From Mycolicibacterium sp. HK-90 (GTDB taxonomy: Bacteria; Actinomycetota; Actinomycetes; Mycobacteriales; Mycobacteriaceae), in contig NZ_CP129613.1 of the NCBI RefSeq assembly GCF_030486405.1, positions 3,782,001 through 3,846,000 of the forward strand: DNA of 64,000 bases. The letters run 5' to 3'. Below, piece after piece: positions 1 to 8,398 of the stretch. A model generated the notes under the pieces. The model did no database searches. It was not told the DNA's origin and saw only the letters and a program-made list of their open reading frames with translations. The first letter of the stretch is position 1; every line of letters starts with the position of its first letter. A program made the translations under genes and the position numbers.

Positions 1-2
1 CG

Positions 3-584
3 GTGCGGGTTCGGTCCTGGGTGGACCGCCCGGGCGCACGGATCTCGATGGTCGCCTCGGAGATGGAGGCAGCCCGGCCCGACGGCAGCTGGCGGGCCGT
101 GGCGCGGGTGACGGCCTGGCTGCTCGCCCCGAGCGACACCAGTGACGTTGTCACCGACCGCTTTCCGCCCTTGGTCGAGGGCGATGCCGCCGACGTGGCG
201 CACAGCTGGGAAGGCGCACCGGGTTACCTGGAGAGTGTCTCCTGGCGGCGGCAGCGTACTGCCGAGGGCGAGTCGGCCGTGGCGTGGATGAGCCCGCTGA
301 CGCCGGTGGTCGACGACGAGGAGACGACGGCCGTGCAGCGGCTGGCCCTGGTGGTGGATTCGGCCAATGGCATTGGTGCAGCGCTGGATCCACAGAAGTT
401 CGTCTTCATGAACACCGACACGTCAGTACATCTGCACCGGTTGCCGGAAGGCTCGGACTTCGCGTTGCGCGCCCGCGGCTCGATCGGGCCCGACGGTATC
501 GGCGCGACGACGGCTGAGATCTTCGACCGCCAAGGGTTCATCGGCACCTCCGCCCAGACCCTGCTGGTGATGCGGGTGCCATGA
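3..584 (+). CDS. Thioesterase-like hot-dog protein, 5' end cut by window
   Basis: The reading frame is open from the window edge, so the true start lies outside. The visible part resembles the acyl-CoA thioesterase-like family (4HBT_3 type): an early segment with 'DRPGARISMVASEMEA' followed by an Arg/Ala-rich strand, and a C-terminal strand pair around 'IGATTAEIFDRQG' ending in 'QTLLVMRVP', typical of double hot-dog proteins of about 260 residues. Likely role is hydrolysis or binding of an acyl-CoA in the cytoplasm; the substrate is unknown. Its stop overlaps the start of the next gene by 4 nt (ATGA), so the two are translationally coupled. Family call is by pattern only. Confidence 0.7.
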   Translation: MRVRSWVDRPGARISMVASEMEAARPDGSWRAVARVTAWLLAPSDTSDVVTDRFPPLVEGDAADVAHSWEGAPGYLESVSWRRQRTAEGESAVAWMSPLTPVVDDEETTAVQRLALVVDSANGIGAALDPQKFVFMNTDTSVHLHRLPEGSDFALRARGSIGPDGIGATTAEIFDRQGFIGTSAQTLLVMRVP

Positions 585-1087
585 TCGCCGAACTGCGCCG
601 CCAGTTCGACCTGGCCTGGGCGCTCACCGATCTTCACCTTTCCGCGCTGTCCGACGAGGATCACCTGTGGGAGCCGGGCCCGTTGGTGTGGACGGTTCAC
701 CAGGATTCGTCAGGTCGGTGGCGGCCGGACTTCGCCGAGATCGAGCCCGACCCGATTCCCGTGCCGACCATCGGCTGGCTCAGCTGGCACATCATCTTCT
801 GGTGGTCGGGCGCCCTGGCTGACGTCGACGGCCAGACACCACCGGCACCGACCGAGATCGAGTGGCCCGGCCCCGGCGCCGCAGTGCAGCGGATCAGGGT
901 GCTGAGCGCCCGCTGGAGCGGCCTGCTGGAATCGTTGACCGACACGGATCTGCTTGCCCCGGTGACATTTCCGTGGGGCAAGGACGCCGGCCGGTCACTG
1001 GGCGACATGGCGATGTGGTTGAACATCGAGCTCACGAAGAACGCCTCGGAGATCGGTCAACTGCGCCTGCTGCGGGCCGCACGCTGA
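581..1087 (+). CDS. DinB-like four-helix-bundle protein
   Basis: A 168-residue protein starting in an ATGA overlap with the upstream thioesterase-like gene. The sequence has the character of DinB/mycothiol-dependent DinB-like bundles: N-terminal helix 'RRQFDLAWALTDLHLSAL', a central 'IGWLSWHIIFWWSGAL' segment with a His that in the family can bind a metal, and a C-terminal helix with 'MAMWLNIELTKNASEIGQ' where the usual 'H-x3-H' pair is degenerate (no H in the last helix). The metal site may therefore be incomplete. Function in this family (thiol transfer, detoxification) is inferred only from fold resemblance. Confidence 0.6.
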   Translation: MIAELRRQFDLAWALTDLHLSALSDEDHLWEPGPLVWTVHQDSSGRWRPDFAEIEPDPIPVPTIGWLSWHIIFWWSGALADVDGQTPPAPTEIEWPGPGAAVQRIRVLSARWSGLLESLTDTDLLAPVTFPWGKDAGRSLGDMAMWLNIELTKNASEIGQLRLLRAAR

Positions 1088-1109
1088 TCGCGTCGGCTCC
1101 GGTTTCTGG

Positions 1110-1472
1110 TCAGATGCTCCCCGGCATACCGGGCATACTCCCCGGCATACCGGGGATGCTGCCGGGCATGCCCGGCGGCGGACCGCTGCCGTAGGGCATC
1201 CCGTCGGGCATCGTGCTGCCGGGCAGATCGCTCCCGACAGGCGGCGGCGGCGCCGGCGGGGCATACGGACCTCCCGCACACGCCGGATCGACCGGCGACA
1301 TGATGCAGCTGGGGTCCGACGGACCGGTGGGCGCTTCGAATCCACCCTCGCAGCCGACCAGAGTCGGGTCCGCGATGCAGTTGGGGTCGCCCGGGTTGGG
1401 GTTCGCGTTAGCCGGGGCAGCCACACCGACGGCAGCCATCCCGATCAATACCGCGGCAAGTGCAGTTCGCAT
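1110..1472 (-). CDS. Secreted Pro/Gly-rich protein with PGMPGS repeats
   Basis: A 120-residue protein with a clear Sec signal peptide: Arg2, hydrophobic stretch to about residue 18, cleavage after 'APANA'. The mature part is rich in Pro, Gly and Asp with six Cys, which could form disulfides outside the cell. The C-terminus is a tandem repeat of PGMPGS(I/M), visible in DNA as a direct repeat at about 1111-1180. A strong SD (GAGGAGC) lies 6 nt before the ATG. It converges with the DinB-like gene. Resembles small exported mycobacterial proteins of unknown function; repeat number is likely to vary between strains. Confidence 0.75.
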   Translation of the reverse strand: MRTALAAVLIGMAAVGVAAPANANPNPGDPNCIADPTLVGCEGGFEAPTGPSDPSCIMSPVDPACAGGPYAPPAPPPPVGSDLPGSTMPDGMPYGSGPPPGMPGSIPGMPGSMPGMPGSI

Positions 1473-1615
1473 CTTTGCTCCTCACGCCAACTCGATGGTT
1501 GCACGCCCGCCTCGAGTGCGGGAATGAATTTGAATTACCCGTCCACATTTGATAATTGACGCTTACGTCGACACTGGAAGGTCGGCCGCCCGCCACCCTT
1601 GAAGTTGCCGGCCAG

Positions 1616-1635
1616 TATATTTGCTTGCATCTATA
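1616..1635. promoter_or_regulatory. Imperfect palindrome, probable ArsR-family operator
   Basis: Inverted repeat TATATTTGC-TT-GCATCTATA with 7 of 9 arm positions paired, in an AT-rich island 25 nt upstream of the ArsR-family start codon. ArsR/SmtB repressors bind such 20-bp imperfect AT-rich palindromes and usually autoregulate. Assignment is from position and symmetry only. Confidence 0.5.
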
Positions 1636-1659
1636 TAGACGGAGTGCAATACTCGAATC

Positions 1660-1977
1660 ATGGATGTGTTCGAGGCAGTCGCCGAACCCAGTCGCCGCGC
1701 CTTGCTCGACGCCCTCGTCGACGGTGAACGCACTGCCGGCGAGCTGGTGGCCACCCTGCCCGGGCTGACGCAGCCGACGGTGTCGCGGCACCTACGGGTG
1801 CTGCGTGAGGTCGGCCTGGTCGAGGTGCGGCCAGACGCCCAACGCCGCATCTACGCATTGCGCGCCGATGGCCTGGTGCAGATCGATGAGTGGATCGAGC
1901 GTTACCGCCACTACTGGAGCGATCATCTCGACGCCCTGGAACGCCATCTCAAAGCCACCCACGAGGAGACGAAATGA
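1660..1977 (+). CDS. ArsR-family winged-helix transcriptional regulator
   Basis: 105 residues, a single ArsR/SmtB HTH: 'AEPSRRALLDALVDGERTAGELVATL' leads into the recognition helix 'TQPTVSRHLRVLREVGLVEV' and the wing 'RPDAQRRIYAL'. No Cys metal-binding pair is visible, so it is of the non-metal type that commonly pairs with an SRPBCC/AHSA1 protein. The stop codon overlaps the start of exactly such a gene (ATGA at 1974), giving a classic two-gene ArsR-SRPBCC operon, followed by a flavodoxin-like gene. It likely represses its own operon through the palindrome at 1616-1635. Confidence 0.9.
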   Translation: MDVFEAVAEPSRRALLDALVDGERTAGELVATLPGLTQPTVSRHLRVLREVGLVEVRPDAQRRIYALRADGLVQIDEWIERYRHYWSDHLDALERHLKATHEETK

Positions 1978-2489
1978 CCAGCCGCGAAGGCAAACTCATC
2001 ATCGAGGGTGATCGGGCCGTGCTGAACTTCGAACGGCGCCTGCCCTACCCCGTCGACGTGGTGTGGGCCGCGATCACCGATCCCGAGCAGCGCAATCAGT
2101 GGATGGGCGAAACCACGATCGACGCCCGCGACGGCGGGACGATCGAGATGATTCCGCACTCGCCGCCGATCCCGCCACAACAGAAGAAGATGTCGGGCCG
2201 CATCCGGGTGTGGGACCCGCCACGGGTTTTCGAACACGAATGGAATCAGCGCGTGCTGTCCGCGCCCGAACCCGGCGTGGTGCGTTACGAACTCATCCCC
2301 GACGGCGACGGCACCCTGCTGCGGTTCAGCCACCGCGGCCTGACGGTCTCCGACGGTCAGGGTTTCCACCCCGGCACCCACGCCTACCTGGACCGCCTGG
2401 AAGCCCACCTCGACGGCCGGCCGTTGCCCGACTGGGCCCGGCGCTATCAGGAAGTCGCCCAAAACCTCGGCACCCAGTGGACCCCTTAG
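1974..2489 (+). CDS. SRPBCC / AHSA1-family ligand-binding protein
   Basis: The start ATG at 1974 has an SD (GAGGAG) and overlaps the ArsR stop codon; longer upstream starts in the same frame lie inside arsR and are unlikely. 171 residues with the START-like pattern 'FERRLPYPVDVVWAAITDPEQRNQWMG' at the N-terminus, a middle 'GRIRVWDPPRVFEHEW' strand pair and the terminal helix 'TYLDRLEAHLDG'-type segment. Family members bind hydrophobic ligands in a helix-grip cavity; the ligand is unknown. Co-transcribed with the regulator and the next flavoprotein. Confidence 0.85.
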   Translation: MTSREGKLIIEGDRAVLNFERRLPYPVDVVWAAITDPEQRNQWMGETTIDARDGGTIEMIPHSPPIPPQQKKMSGRIRVWDPPRVFEHEWNQRVLSAPEPGVVRYELIPDGDGTLLRFSHRGLTVSDGQGFHPGTHAYLDRLEAHLDGRPLPDWARRYQEVAQNLGTQWTP

Positions 2490-2502
2490 GAGAGAAAACA
2501 CC

Positions 2503-3135
2503 ATGCCACACAACGGAATTGACATTGCGGCCCCGACGGTCGCGGTCATCTACCACTCCGGTTTCGGCCACACGGCCACCCTGGCCGAAGCCGTCGCGGA
2601 CGGGGCGCGAGACGTGGGCGCGGCGGTGACCGTGGTGCCGATCGCGTCCATGACCGAGCAGGACTGGGATCTCCTCGACACCGTCGACGCCATGATCTTC
2701 GGAACCCCCACCTATATGGGCAACGTCTCGGCGGGATTTCAGGCCTTCGCCGAGCAGACCGGCCGGCGGTGCATGGAGGGCACGTGGCGCGACAAGGTGG
2801 CCGCCGGCTTCACCAACTCCGGCGGCAAGAGCGGCGACAAGCTCAACACGTTGAGTTCACTGGCGGTGTTCGCCGCCCAACATCACATGCACTGGGTGAA
2901 CCTGGGTTTGGGCCCGGGCTGGAACACCTCGTTCAGCAGCGAGGACGACCTCAACCGGCTCGGCTTCTTCCTCGGTGCCGGCGCCCAGACCAACGTGGAC
3001 GCCGATCCCGATCAGGTACATCCCTCCGATGCGCGCACGTGCCACCACCTCGGGCAGCGGGTCGCGCTCGTGACGCGCCAGCTCAACATCGGCCGCAGCG
3101 TCAGTCCAGCGGTTTCAGCTCCTGCAGCATCGTAG
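2503..3135 (+). CDS. Flavodoxin-fold NAD(P)H-dependent oxidoreductase (WrbA/FMN-reductase-like)
   Basis: 210 residues, SD AGGAGAG before ATG 2503, 13 nt behind the SRPBCC gene. The N-terminus 'VAVIYHSGFGHTATLAEAVADGA' is the FMN phosphate-binding loop of flavodoxin-like proteins; 'FGTPTYMGNVSAGFQAFAEQT' matches the second FMN loop of WrbA-type NAD(P)H:quinone reductases; 'GFTNSGGKSGDK' matches the third. Expected to be a cytoplasmic FMN enzyme reducing quinones or nitro compounds. The C-terminal 35 nt overlap, on the other strand, the end of the FAD oxidoreductase gene. Confidence 0.85.
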   Translation: MPHNGIDIAAPTVAVIYHSGFGHTATLAEAVADGARDVGAAVTVVPIASMTEQDWDLLDTVDAMIFGTPTYMGNVSAGFQAFAEQTGRRCMEGTWRDKVAAGFTNSGGKSGDKLNTLSSLAVFAAQHHMHWVNLGLGPGWNTSFSSEDDLNRLGFFLGAGAQTNVDADPDQVHPSDARTCHHLGQRVALVTRQLNIGRSVSPAVSAPAAS

Positions 3136-4477
3136 GAACCAACTCACTGACAGTGGGGTGGATGTGCATGGTGCGCGAGATCGCGGTGTAGGGCAGTTTC
3201 GCCGTCATCACGTCGATGACGGCGTGCACCACCTCATCGCCGCCGACTCCCAGGATCGCCGCACCGAGAATCTCCTCGGTCTCGGCATCCACCACCACCT
3301 TCATGAAACCCTGGGTCTCGCCCTTCTCCACCGCACGGCCGACCCTGGTCATCGGGCGCTTGCCCACCAACGCTTTTCGGCCGGATGCGCGCACCTGATC
3401 GATGGTCATCCCGGCCCGGCCCAGCGGCGGGTCGATGTAGAGCGCGTAGGACGTGACCCGGTCGCTCACCCGCCGCGGGTCGTTGTCGAGCAGATTGGCG
3501 GCGACGATCTCGAAATCGTTGTAGGACGTGTGGGTGAACGCGCCCTTGCCGTTGCAGTCCCCCATCGCCCAGATGTGGTCGACGGTGGTGCGCAGCTGAT
3601 CGTCCACGACGATGTAGCCGCGCTTGTCGGTCTCCACGCCGGCATGCTCCAGGCCGAGATCGTCGGTGTTGGGTGCGCGTCCCACTGCCAACAGCAGGTC
3701 GGTGCCGACGATGGGCTCCGCGCCGTCGCGCGGCGTCACCTCGAAACCACCGTCCCGCTTGGCAAATCGGATCCCGGTGGCGTTCACCACCACCTCGATG
3801 CCCTCGGCTTCCAGGATGTCCTTGATGGCCGCCGAGACGTCCTCATCCTCCCGGGAGGTCAGCCGGGGCCCCTTCTCGATCACCGTGACCCGCGCCCCGA
3901 ACCTCCGATACATCTGCGCGAACTCGAGCGCGATGTAGCTGCCGCCCACGATCACCAGGTGTTCGGGTAGCTGGTCGAGATCCAGGATGCCGACGTTGGT
4001 CAGGTAGTCGATGCCGTCCAGTCCGGGAAAGTCCGGAACCACGGCCCGCCCACCGACATTGAGGAAGATCTGCTCGGCCCGCAGCAATTGACCGTCGACG
4101 TCGACCGTGTGCGGATCGACGAATCGGGCGTGGCCCCGGATCAGGGTGGCACCGTCCATCGCCTCAAGCCAATCCTCGACGCCGCGGCGGTCGGCCAGCA
4201 TGATCGAGTCCTTGCGAGCCTTGACCTTCGCCATGTCGATCACGACTTCACTTGTGCCGACCCCGTATTCAGCACCCCGTCGGGCCAGATGGGCGGCATG
4301 CGCGCTGGCGACGAGAGTCTTCGTCGGGATGCATCCGTAGTTGACGCACGTCCCACCGACCAGCTTGCGTTCGATCACCGCGACGGACTGCCCGGCCGCG
4401 GTCAACCGGCCGGCCAGCGGTGGGCCGGCCTGCCCCGCGCCGATGACGATCGCGTCGAAACTCTGCGCGGGTGCCAT
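3101..4477 (-). CDS. FAD-dependent pyridine nucleotide-disulfide oxidoreductase (mercuric reductase-like)
   Basis: 458 residues with all parts of a class I flavoprotein disulfide reductase: FAD motif 'DAIVIGAGQAG' at the N-terminus, redox-active 'GGTCVNYGCIPTK' (CxxxxC), NAD(P)-binding 'LVIVGGSYIALEFAQ', second FAD motif 'IWAMGDCNG', and the C-terminal 'MHIHPTVSELVPTM' His-Pro-Glu active-site element. It lacks the extra N-terminal metal-binding domain or C-terminal Cys pair of true MerA, so the substrate is more likely a low-molecular disulfide or quinone. Adjacent to the DUF4126 gene in the same direction (3 nt apart). Confidence 0.85.
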   Translation of the reverse strand: MAPAQSFDAIVIGAGQAGPPLAGRLTAAGQSVAVIERKLVGGTCVNYGCIPTKTLVASAHAAHLARRGAEYGVGTSEVVIDMAKVKARKDSIMLADRRGVEDWLEAMDGATLIRGHARFVDPHTVDVDGQLLRAEQIFLNVGGRAVVPDFPGLDGIDYLTNVGILDLDQLPEHLVIVGGSYIALEFAQMYRRFGARVTVIEKGPRLTSREDEDVSAAIKDILEAEGIEVVVNATGIRFAKRDGGFEVTPRDGAEPIVGTDLLLAVGRAPNTDDLGLEHAGVETDKRGYIVVDDQLRTTVDHIWAMGDCNGKGAFTHTSYNDFEIVAANLLDNDPRRVSDRVTSYALYIDPPLGRAGMTIDQVRASGRKALVGKRPMTRVGRAVEKGETQGFMKVVVDAETEEILGAAILGVGGDEVVHAVIDVMTAKLPYTAISRTMHIHPTVSELVPTMLQELKPLD

Positions 4478-4480
4478 CGA

Positions 4481-4963
4481 TTACACGATCGAGGTCAGGG
4501 CTGCGACCGCGAAACCGCCGAGCACGGCGACCGCATCCTCGAAGAGGGCCACCGGCAGATCATGACCTTCGTTGCGGGCGACCAAACGCTTGCGTGCCTC
4601 GTATCCGCCGAGGGTGCCGATCACGGCACCGACCAGCGCCCCGCCGAGCGCGGTGTACGTGTAGCCCCAGGCGGTACCGATCACCGCACCGGCGAAGGCA
4701 CCGGTGATCAACCGGGTGATGAACTGCACCGGTGACTTACGACTCGGGGTCTTCGGCAGCTGGTCGGTGACCAACTCCACCACGGCGAGAATGGTCAGCA
4801 CGGTGACCGTGACCGGATGCGCCAGCCACTCGACCCAGGTGCCGTCGAGGTTGATCCAGTTCAAGGCTGCGGCCCAGGCCACTGCGGCGGGCGCGGTGAA
4901 GGCACGAAGTCCGGCCACCACGCCGATGAACAACGCCAACAACAGAACGAGAAAATGCGTCAT
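4481..4963 (-). CDS. DUF4126 integral membrane protein (Rv2120c-like)
   Basis: 160 residues, SD GGAGGGG before the ATG. Several hydrophobic segments: residues 4-20, 20-37, 50-67, 85-130 in Gly-rich helices ('GAFAGAVIGTAWGYTYTALGGALVGAVIGTLGG') and a last one near the C-terminus. The Gly-rich hairpin and the 'KTPSR' cytoplasmic loop are typical of DUF4126. Position next to hisG matches Rv2120c. Function unknown. Confidence 0.85.
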   Translation of the reverse strand: MTHFLVLLLALFIGVVAGLRAFTAPAAVAWAAALNWINLDGTWVEWLAHPVTVTVLTILAVVELVTDQLPKTPSRKSPVQFITRLITGAFAGAVIGTAWGYTYTALGGALVGAVIGTLGGYEARKRLVARNEGHDLPVALFEDAVAVLGGFAVAALTSIV

Positions 4964-5054
4964 GGCACCCCTCCGAGGCCCGAAACTGTCCCCCGGACGC
5001 TAACACGCAAGCAGGCTCAGCACGCGCCGATCAGAGACGGCGGTAATCCGCCCG

Positions 5055-5909
5055 TCAGAAACGGCAGAACCGAATATCCGATGCCAGTATCGCTTTGGCG
5101 CCGATGGCGGCGATCTCGTCCATGATGGCGTTGACGTCACGGCGCGGCACCAGAGCCCGTACGGCCACCCAGTCCGGGTCGGCCAACGGGGCGATGGTCG
5201 GTGATTCCAGGCCCGGCGTCACCGCCGTCGCCTGGTCCAAAACCACACGCGGGCAGTCGTAATCCAGCATCAGGTACTGCTGACCGAAGACCACGCCCTG
5301 CACCCGCGCGGTCAGTTGATCGCGGGCCGCAGCGTTGTCGTCGCCCTGGGCACCGTCACGCTCGATCAGCACGGCCTCCGAGTCGCACAGCGGCGCACCG
5401 AATGCCACCAGGCCGTGCAGGCCCAGCGTGCGGCCGGAACCGACCACGTCGGCGATCACGTCGGCCACGCCGAGCTGGATCGAGATCTCCACCGCGCCAT
5501 CGAGCCGGATCACCGAAGCCTCGATGCCTTGCGCCGCCAGGTCTTTGCGGACCAGGTTCGGAAACGAGGTGGCGATCCGCTTGCCCGCCAGGTCCTGCGC
5601 GGTCCACTCCTTGCCGGCCGGGCCGGCGTAACGGAACGTGGAGTTGCCGAACCCCAACGACAGGCGTTCGCGCACCGGGGCGTCGGAATCGGCGGCCAGG
5701 TCACGTCCGGTGATGCCCAGATCGAGCTCGCCCGAACCCACGTAGATCGCGATGTCCTTGGGCCGCAGGAAGAAGAACTCGACGTTGTTGGCCGGGTCGA
5801 CGACCGTCAGGTCCTTGGGGTCACGCCGGCGCCGGTATCCGGCCTCGGCGAGGATCTCGGCGGCTGCCTCGCTGAGCGAACCCTTGTTGGGGACCGCGAC
5901 CCGCAACAT
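5055..5909 (-). CDS. hisG: ATP phosphoribosyltransferase, long form
   Basis: Catalyses the first step of histidine synthesis, ATP + PRPP to phosphoribosyl-ATP. The start at 5909 ('[12 protein letters not shown]') gives 284 residues, the length of the mycobacterial enzyme; the frame upstream is open but runs into hisE. Seen: the N-terminal 'VPNKGSL' loop, '[14 protein letters not shown]', the PRPP loop '[16 protein letters not shown]', and a C-terminal ACT-like regulatory domain ('[25 protein letters not shown]') that binds histidine for feedback inhibition. Lies 14 nt after hisE; the two make an operon. Confidence 0.97.
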   Translation of the reverse strand: MLRVAVPNKGSLSEAAAEILAEAGYRRRRDPKDLTVVDPANNVEFFFLRPKDIAIYVGSGELDLGITGRDLAADSDAPVRERLSLGFGNSTFRYAGPAGKEWTAQDLAGKRIATSFPNLVRKDLAAQGIEASVIRLDGAVEISIQLGVADVIADVVGSGRTLGLHGLVAFGAPLCDSEAVLIERDGAQGDDNAAARDQLTARVQGVVFGQQYLMLDYDCPRVVLDQATAVTPGLESPTIAPLADPDWVAVRALVPRRDVNAIMDEIAAIGAKAILASDIRFCRF

Positions 5910-5923
5910 CTGATCGGCCACGG

Positions 5924-6205
5924 TCACAACTTCCGGTAGACGTCGTCGAGGGTCAGGCCACGAGAGATCATCAACACCTGCGTCCAGTACAGCAACTGGC
6001 TGACCTCCTCGGCCAGCGACTCGTCGCTCTCGTGTTCGGCGGCCAGCCACACCTCACCGGCCTCCTCCAGGATCTTCTTGCCGAGCCCATGGATGCCGGC
6101 GTCAAGGGCGGCAGCCGTGCCGCTACCGGCAGGTCTGGTGCGCGCAATGTCGCTGAGTTCGGCGAACAGGGCCTCGAAGGTCTTCACAGGCATGAATTGT
6201 TTCAT
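5924..6205 (-). CDS. hisE: Phosphoribosyl-ATP pyrophosphohydrolase
   Basis: Second step of histidine synthesis: hydrolyses phosphoribosyl-ATP to phosphoribosyl-AMP. The start at 6205 gives 93 residues, equal to the mycobacterial protein; a longer frame to 6265 would run across the divergent start of the next gene. Seen: '[16 protein letters not shown]' with the Mg-binding ExxE plus '[13 protein letters not shown]', the all-alpha NTP pyrophosphohydrolase signature. First gene of hisE-hisG. Only 37 nt separate it from the divergent gene at 6243. Confidence 0.96.
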   Translation of the reverse strand: MKQFMPVKTFEALFAELSDIARTRPAGSGTAAALDAGIHGLGKKILEEAGEVWLAAEHESDESLAEEVSQLLYWTQVLMISRGLTLDDVYRKL

Positions 6206-6242
6206 GCTCGGTGGGGGTCCATTTGTTGGGTTCAATAGAAGT

Positions 6243-6743
6243 GTGAGCGAACCAGTCGGCGACAAGCTGCTGACCTACACCGCCCGGGTCGTGGCGATCC
6301 GGGCGATCCTGAGCAGGCACCTGCCGTTCGACAACCTGGTGCAGAACAATCGCAGCGCCAATCCGATCCGGCCCGCCGACTGCCTGTCCGCCTCCTGGGG
6401 CCCCGAGCTCGACGCGGCACCCACGGTCACCGTGGCGATCTTTCCGGTGGCCGACGTCGCCGCCGAGATCGAGGAGCTGCGCTACGGCGCCGATCTGGCC
6501 CGGGGCACCTACGAGGTGTCGCGCGCCGAACCCGACGAGTTCGCCCTGATTCAGGTGCAATTGTCCAGCGTGTGGGTGGTCGCCGGGCCGTGTGAGGTGT
6601 ACCTGGCCCACCGCGACATCTCGCCGGAGAAGCTGATCGAGGCGGCCGTCGAGATCGCCCGACGGATCGGCGGTGCGCCGTACACCGACGACTACGAGCC
6701 TCCCCCACCGGCGCCGGGCTGGGAACCGCCGGCCTATCGCTAG
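6243..6743 (+). CDS. Conserved hypothetical protein
   Basis: 166 residues beginning with a GTG at 6243; the open frame extends upstream through hisE but only this start clears it. No signal peptide or membrane segment. The N-terminal part is Arg/Leu-rich ('[21 protein letters not shown]'), the middle is acidic beta-like, and the tail is Pro-rich ('[11 protein letters not shown]'). I do not recognise a family. Divergent from hisE across 37 nt, so the promoters overlap; its stop codon shares a CTAG with the stop of the MFS gene on the other strand. Confidence 0.65.
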   Translation: MSEPVGDKLLTYTARVVAIRAILSRHLPFDNLVQNNRSANPIRPADCLSASWGPELDAAPTVTVAIFPVADVAAEIEELRYGADLARGTYEVSRAEPDEFALIQVQLSSVWVVAGPCEVYLAHRDISPEKLIEAAVEIARRIGGAPYTDDYEPPPPAPGWEPPAYR

Positions 6744-8341
6744 GCGCTCATCGCCTCGGCATGCATGTCCTCGAGATGCTTGCCCTTGGTTTCCGCGACC
6801 CACTTCCAGACGAACACGAACGACAGCAGGGCGCACAGCGCATAGAAGCCGTACGCCGCACCCAGCACGTTTCGCAGCTCCGGGAACGAGACGGTGATCA
6901 GCCAGTTGGCCACCCACTGGCCCGCGGCGGCCAGGCCCAGCGCCGCGGCGCGGATGCGGTTGGGGAACATCTCGCCGAGCAGCACCCACACCACCGGACC
7001 CCACGACATGCCGAAGGCCACCACGAACAGGTTGGCGGCGATCAGGGCGATGGGCCCGGCGGCGCCGCTGAGCTGGGGTTGACCGTCGATCTGCGGGGCG
7101 GTCCCGAAGATCACGGCCATCGTGCCCAACGTCACCGCCATACCCGCCGATCCGATCAGCAACAGCGGCTTGCGGCCGATCTTGTCGATCAGCGCGATGG
7201 CGATCAGCGTGGTGACGATGTTGGTCACCGACGTGATCACGGTGATGACGAATGCCTGGCTCTCGTCGAATCCGACGGCCTCCCACAACACATTCGAGTA
7301 GTAGAAGATCACGTTGATACCGACGAACTGCTGAAAGATGGACAGCCCCAAGCCAACCCAGACGATGCCGTAGAGCCCGCTGACAACGGCCACTCCGACG
7401 CCGACCGCCAGGAAGACCACCGCGAGTAGCCACAATCCGGACGACACCGACACGACGGCGAGAACGATGAACAACAGCAGTAGCCACCACACGTAACGCC
7501 GTATCCACGCGGTCAGCCCGGCGCTCGTGGCACCGCCGGCCAGCGGCTTGAGCAGATCCCGCCACGACGGCGGCGTCTCGGACTTCAGCGAGTCCTCGAT
7601 CCGGTGGATGGTGATCTCCAGATTCTTCTCGCCGAGCAGCATCGAGAGCACCTTGCGGGCCTCGGGAATCCGGAACTTGGCGACGAGGTACCGCGGCGAT
7701 TCCGGAATCGTGTACGCGAGAACGCCGTACACCACGGCCGGTACGGCCATCACCAGGAACATCCACCGCCAGGCGGCCAACCCGAGCCACAGTTCTTCGC
7801 GGGAGCCGCCGGCCAGGTGGGCGAGCAGGTAGTCGACCGACAGGGAGAGAAAGATGCCGCTCACGATCGCCAGCTGCTGCAGCGAGCCCAGCCGGCCGCG
7901 GATGCGCGGTGGCGCCGTCTCGGCGATGTAGGTCGGCGCGATGACGGAGGCCACGCCGACGCCGAGGCCGCCGATGATGCGGAAGATCACCACCAGCCAA
8001 ATGTGCGTGGCGAAGGCGGTACCGATCGCGCTGATCAAGAACAGCAGCGCGGCGAGCTTCATCACCGACCGCCGGCCGATGCGGTCGGCCAATTGTCCCG
8101 CGGTCAACGCCCCCACCGCGGCGCCCAGCAGTGCCGAGGCCACCGCCGAACCCAGAACAACGTTGTTGATCTGGAATTCGTCCTGGAGGGCGGCGACCGC
8201 CCCGTTGATCACCGCGCTGTCATAACCGAAGAGCAGGCCGCCGAGCGCGGCCACCGACGCGATCCGGACCACCTTGCCGCTGTGCTCGGATTCCTCGTAG
8301 TCCAGGCCCGATGCGGGATCGTCGACCGGTCCGTGAGTCAT
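6740..8341 (-). CDS. Sugar-porter family MFS transporter
   Basis: 533 residues, 12 predicted membrane helices with the sugar porter signatures: 'GGLLFGYDSAVINGAV' in helix 1, 'DRIGRRSVMK' (GRR loop 2-3), 'PTYIAETAPPRIRGRLGSLQQ' in loop 4-5, 'PESPRYL' after helix 6, 'QFVGINVIFYYS' in helix 7 and a second 'DKIGRKPLL' loop. Expected proton symport of a sugar or polyol at the inner membrane. The central loop between helices 6 and 7 is unusually long and contains an extra hydrophobic pair (about residues 275-315). Ends convergently with the upstream hypothetical gene (shared CTAG). Confidence 0.92.
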   Translation of the reverse strand: MTHGPVDDPASGLDYEESEHSGKVVRIASVAALGGLLFGYDSAVINGAVAALQDEFQINNVVLGSAVASALLGAAVGALTAGQLADRIGRRSVMKLAALLFLISAIGTAFATHIWLVVIFRIIGGLGVGVASVIAPTYIAETAPPRIRGRLGSLQQLAIVSGIFLSLSVDYLLAHLAGGSREELWLGLAAWRWMFLVMAVPAVVYGVLAYTIPESPRYLVAKFRIPEARKVLSMLLGEKNLEITIHRIEDSLKSETPPSWRDLLKPLAGGATSAGLTAWIRRYVWWLLLLFIVLAVVSVSSGLWLLAVVFLAVGVGVAVVSGLYGIVWVGLGLSIFQQFVGINVIFYYSNVLWEAVGFDESQAFVITVITSVTNIVTTLIAIALIDKIGRKPLLLIGSAGMAVTLGTMAVIFGTAPQIDGQPQLSGAAGPIALIAANLFVVAFGMSWGPVVWVLLGEMFPNRIRAAALGLAAAGQWVANWLITVSFPELRNVLGAAYGFYALCALLSFVFVWKWVAETKGKHLEDMHAEAMSA

Positions 8342-8398
8342 GGGACGCCCTTCCGCAACAATGCGTGATCAGGGTCACATTCAATCACAGGAGCCGGA

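Noticed and set aside
1111..1180. CRISPR-like or PE_PGRS-type repeat
   Set aside because: The short tandem repeat encodes PGMPGS units of one secreted protein; there are no spacers and no PE domain. No CRISPR array was seen anywhere in the window.
6123..8000. 625-codon minus-strand frame across hisE, the 6243 gene and the transporter
   Set aside because: Out of frame with the clear MFS protein and composed of Arg/Gly/Asp-rich shadow sequence.
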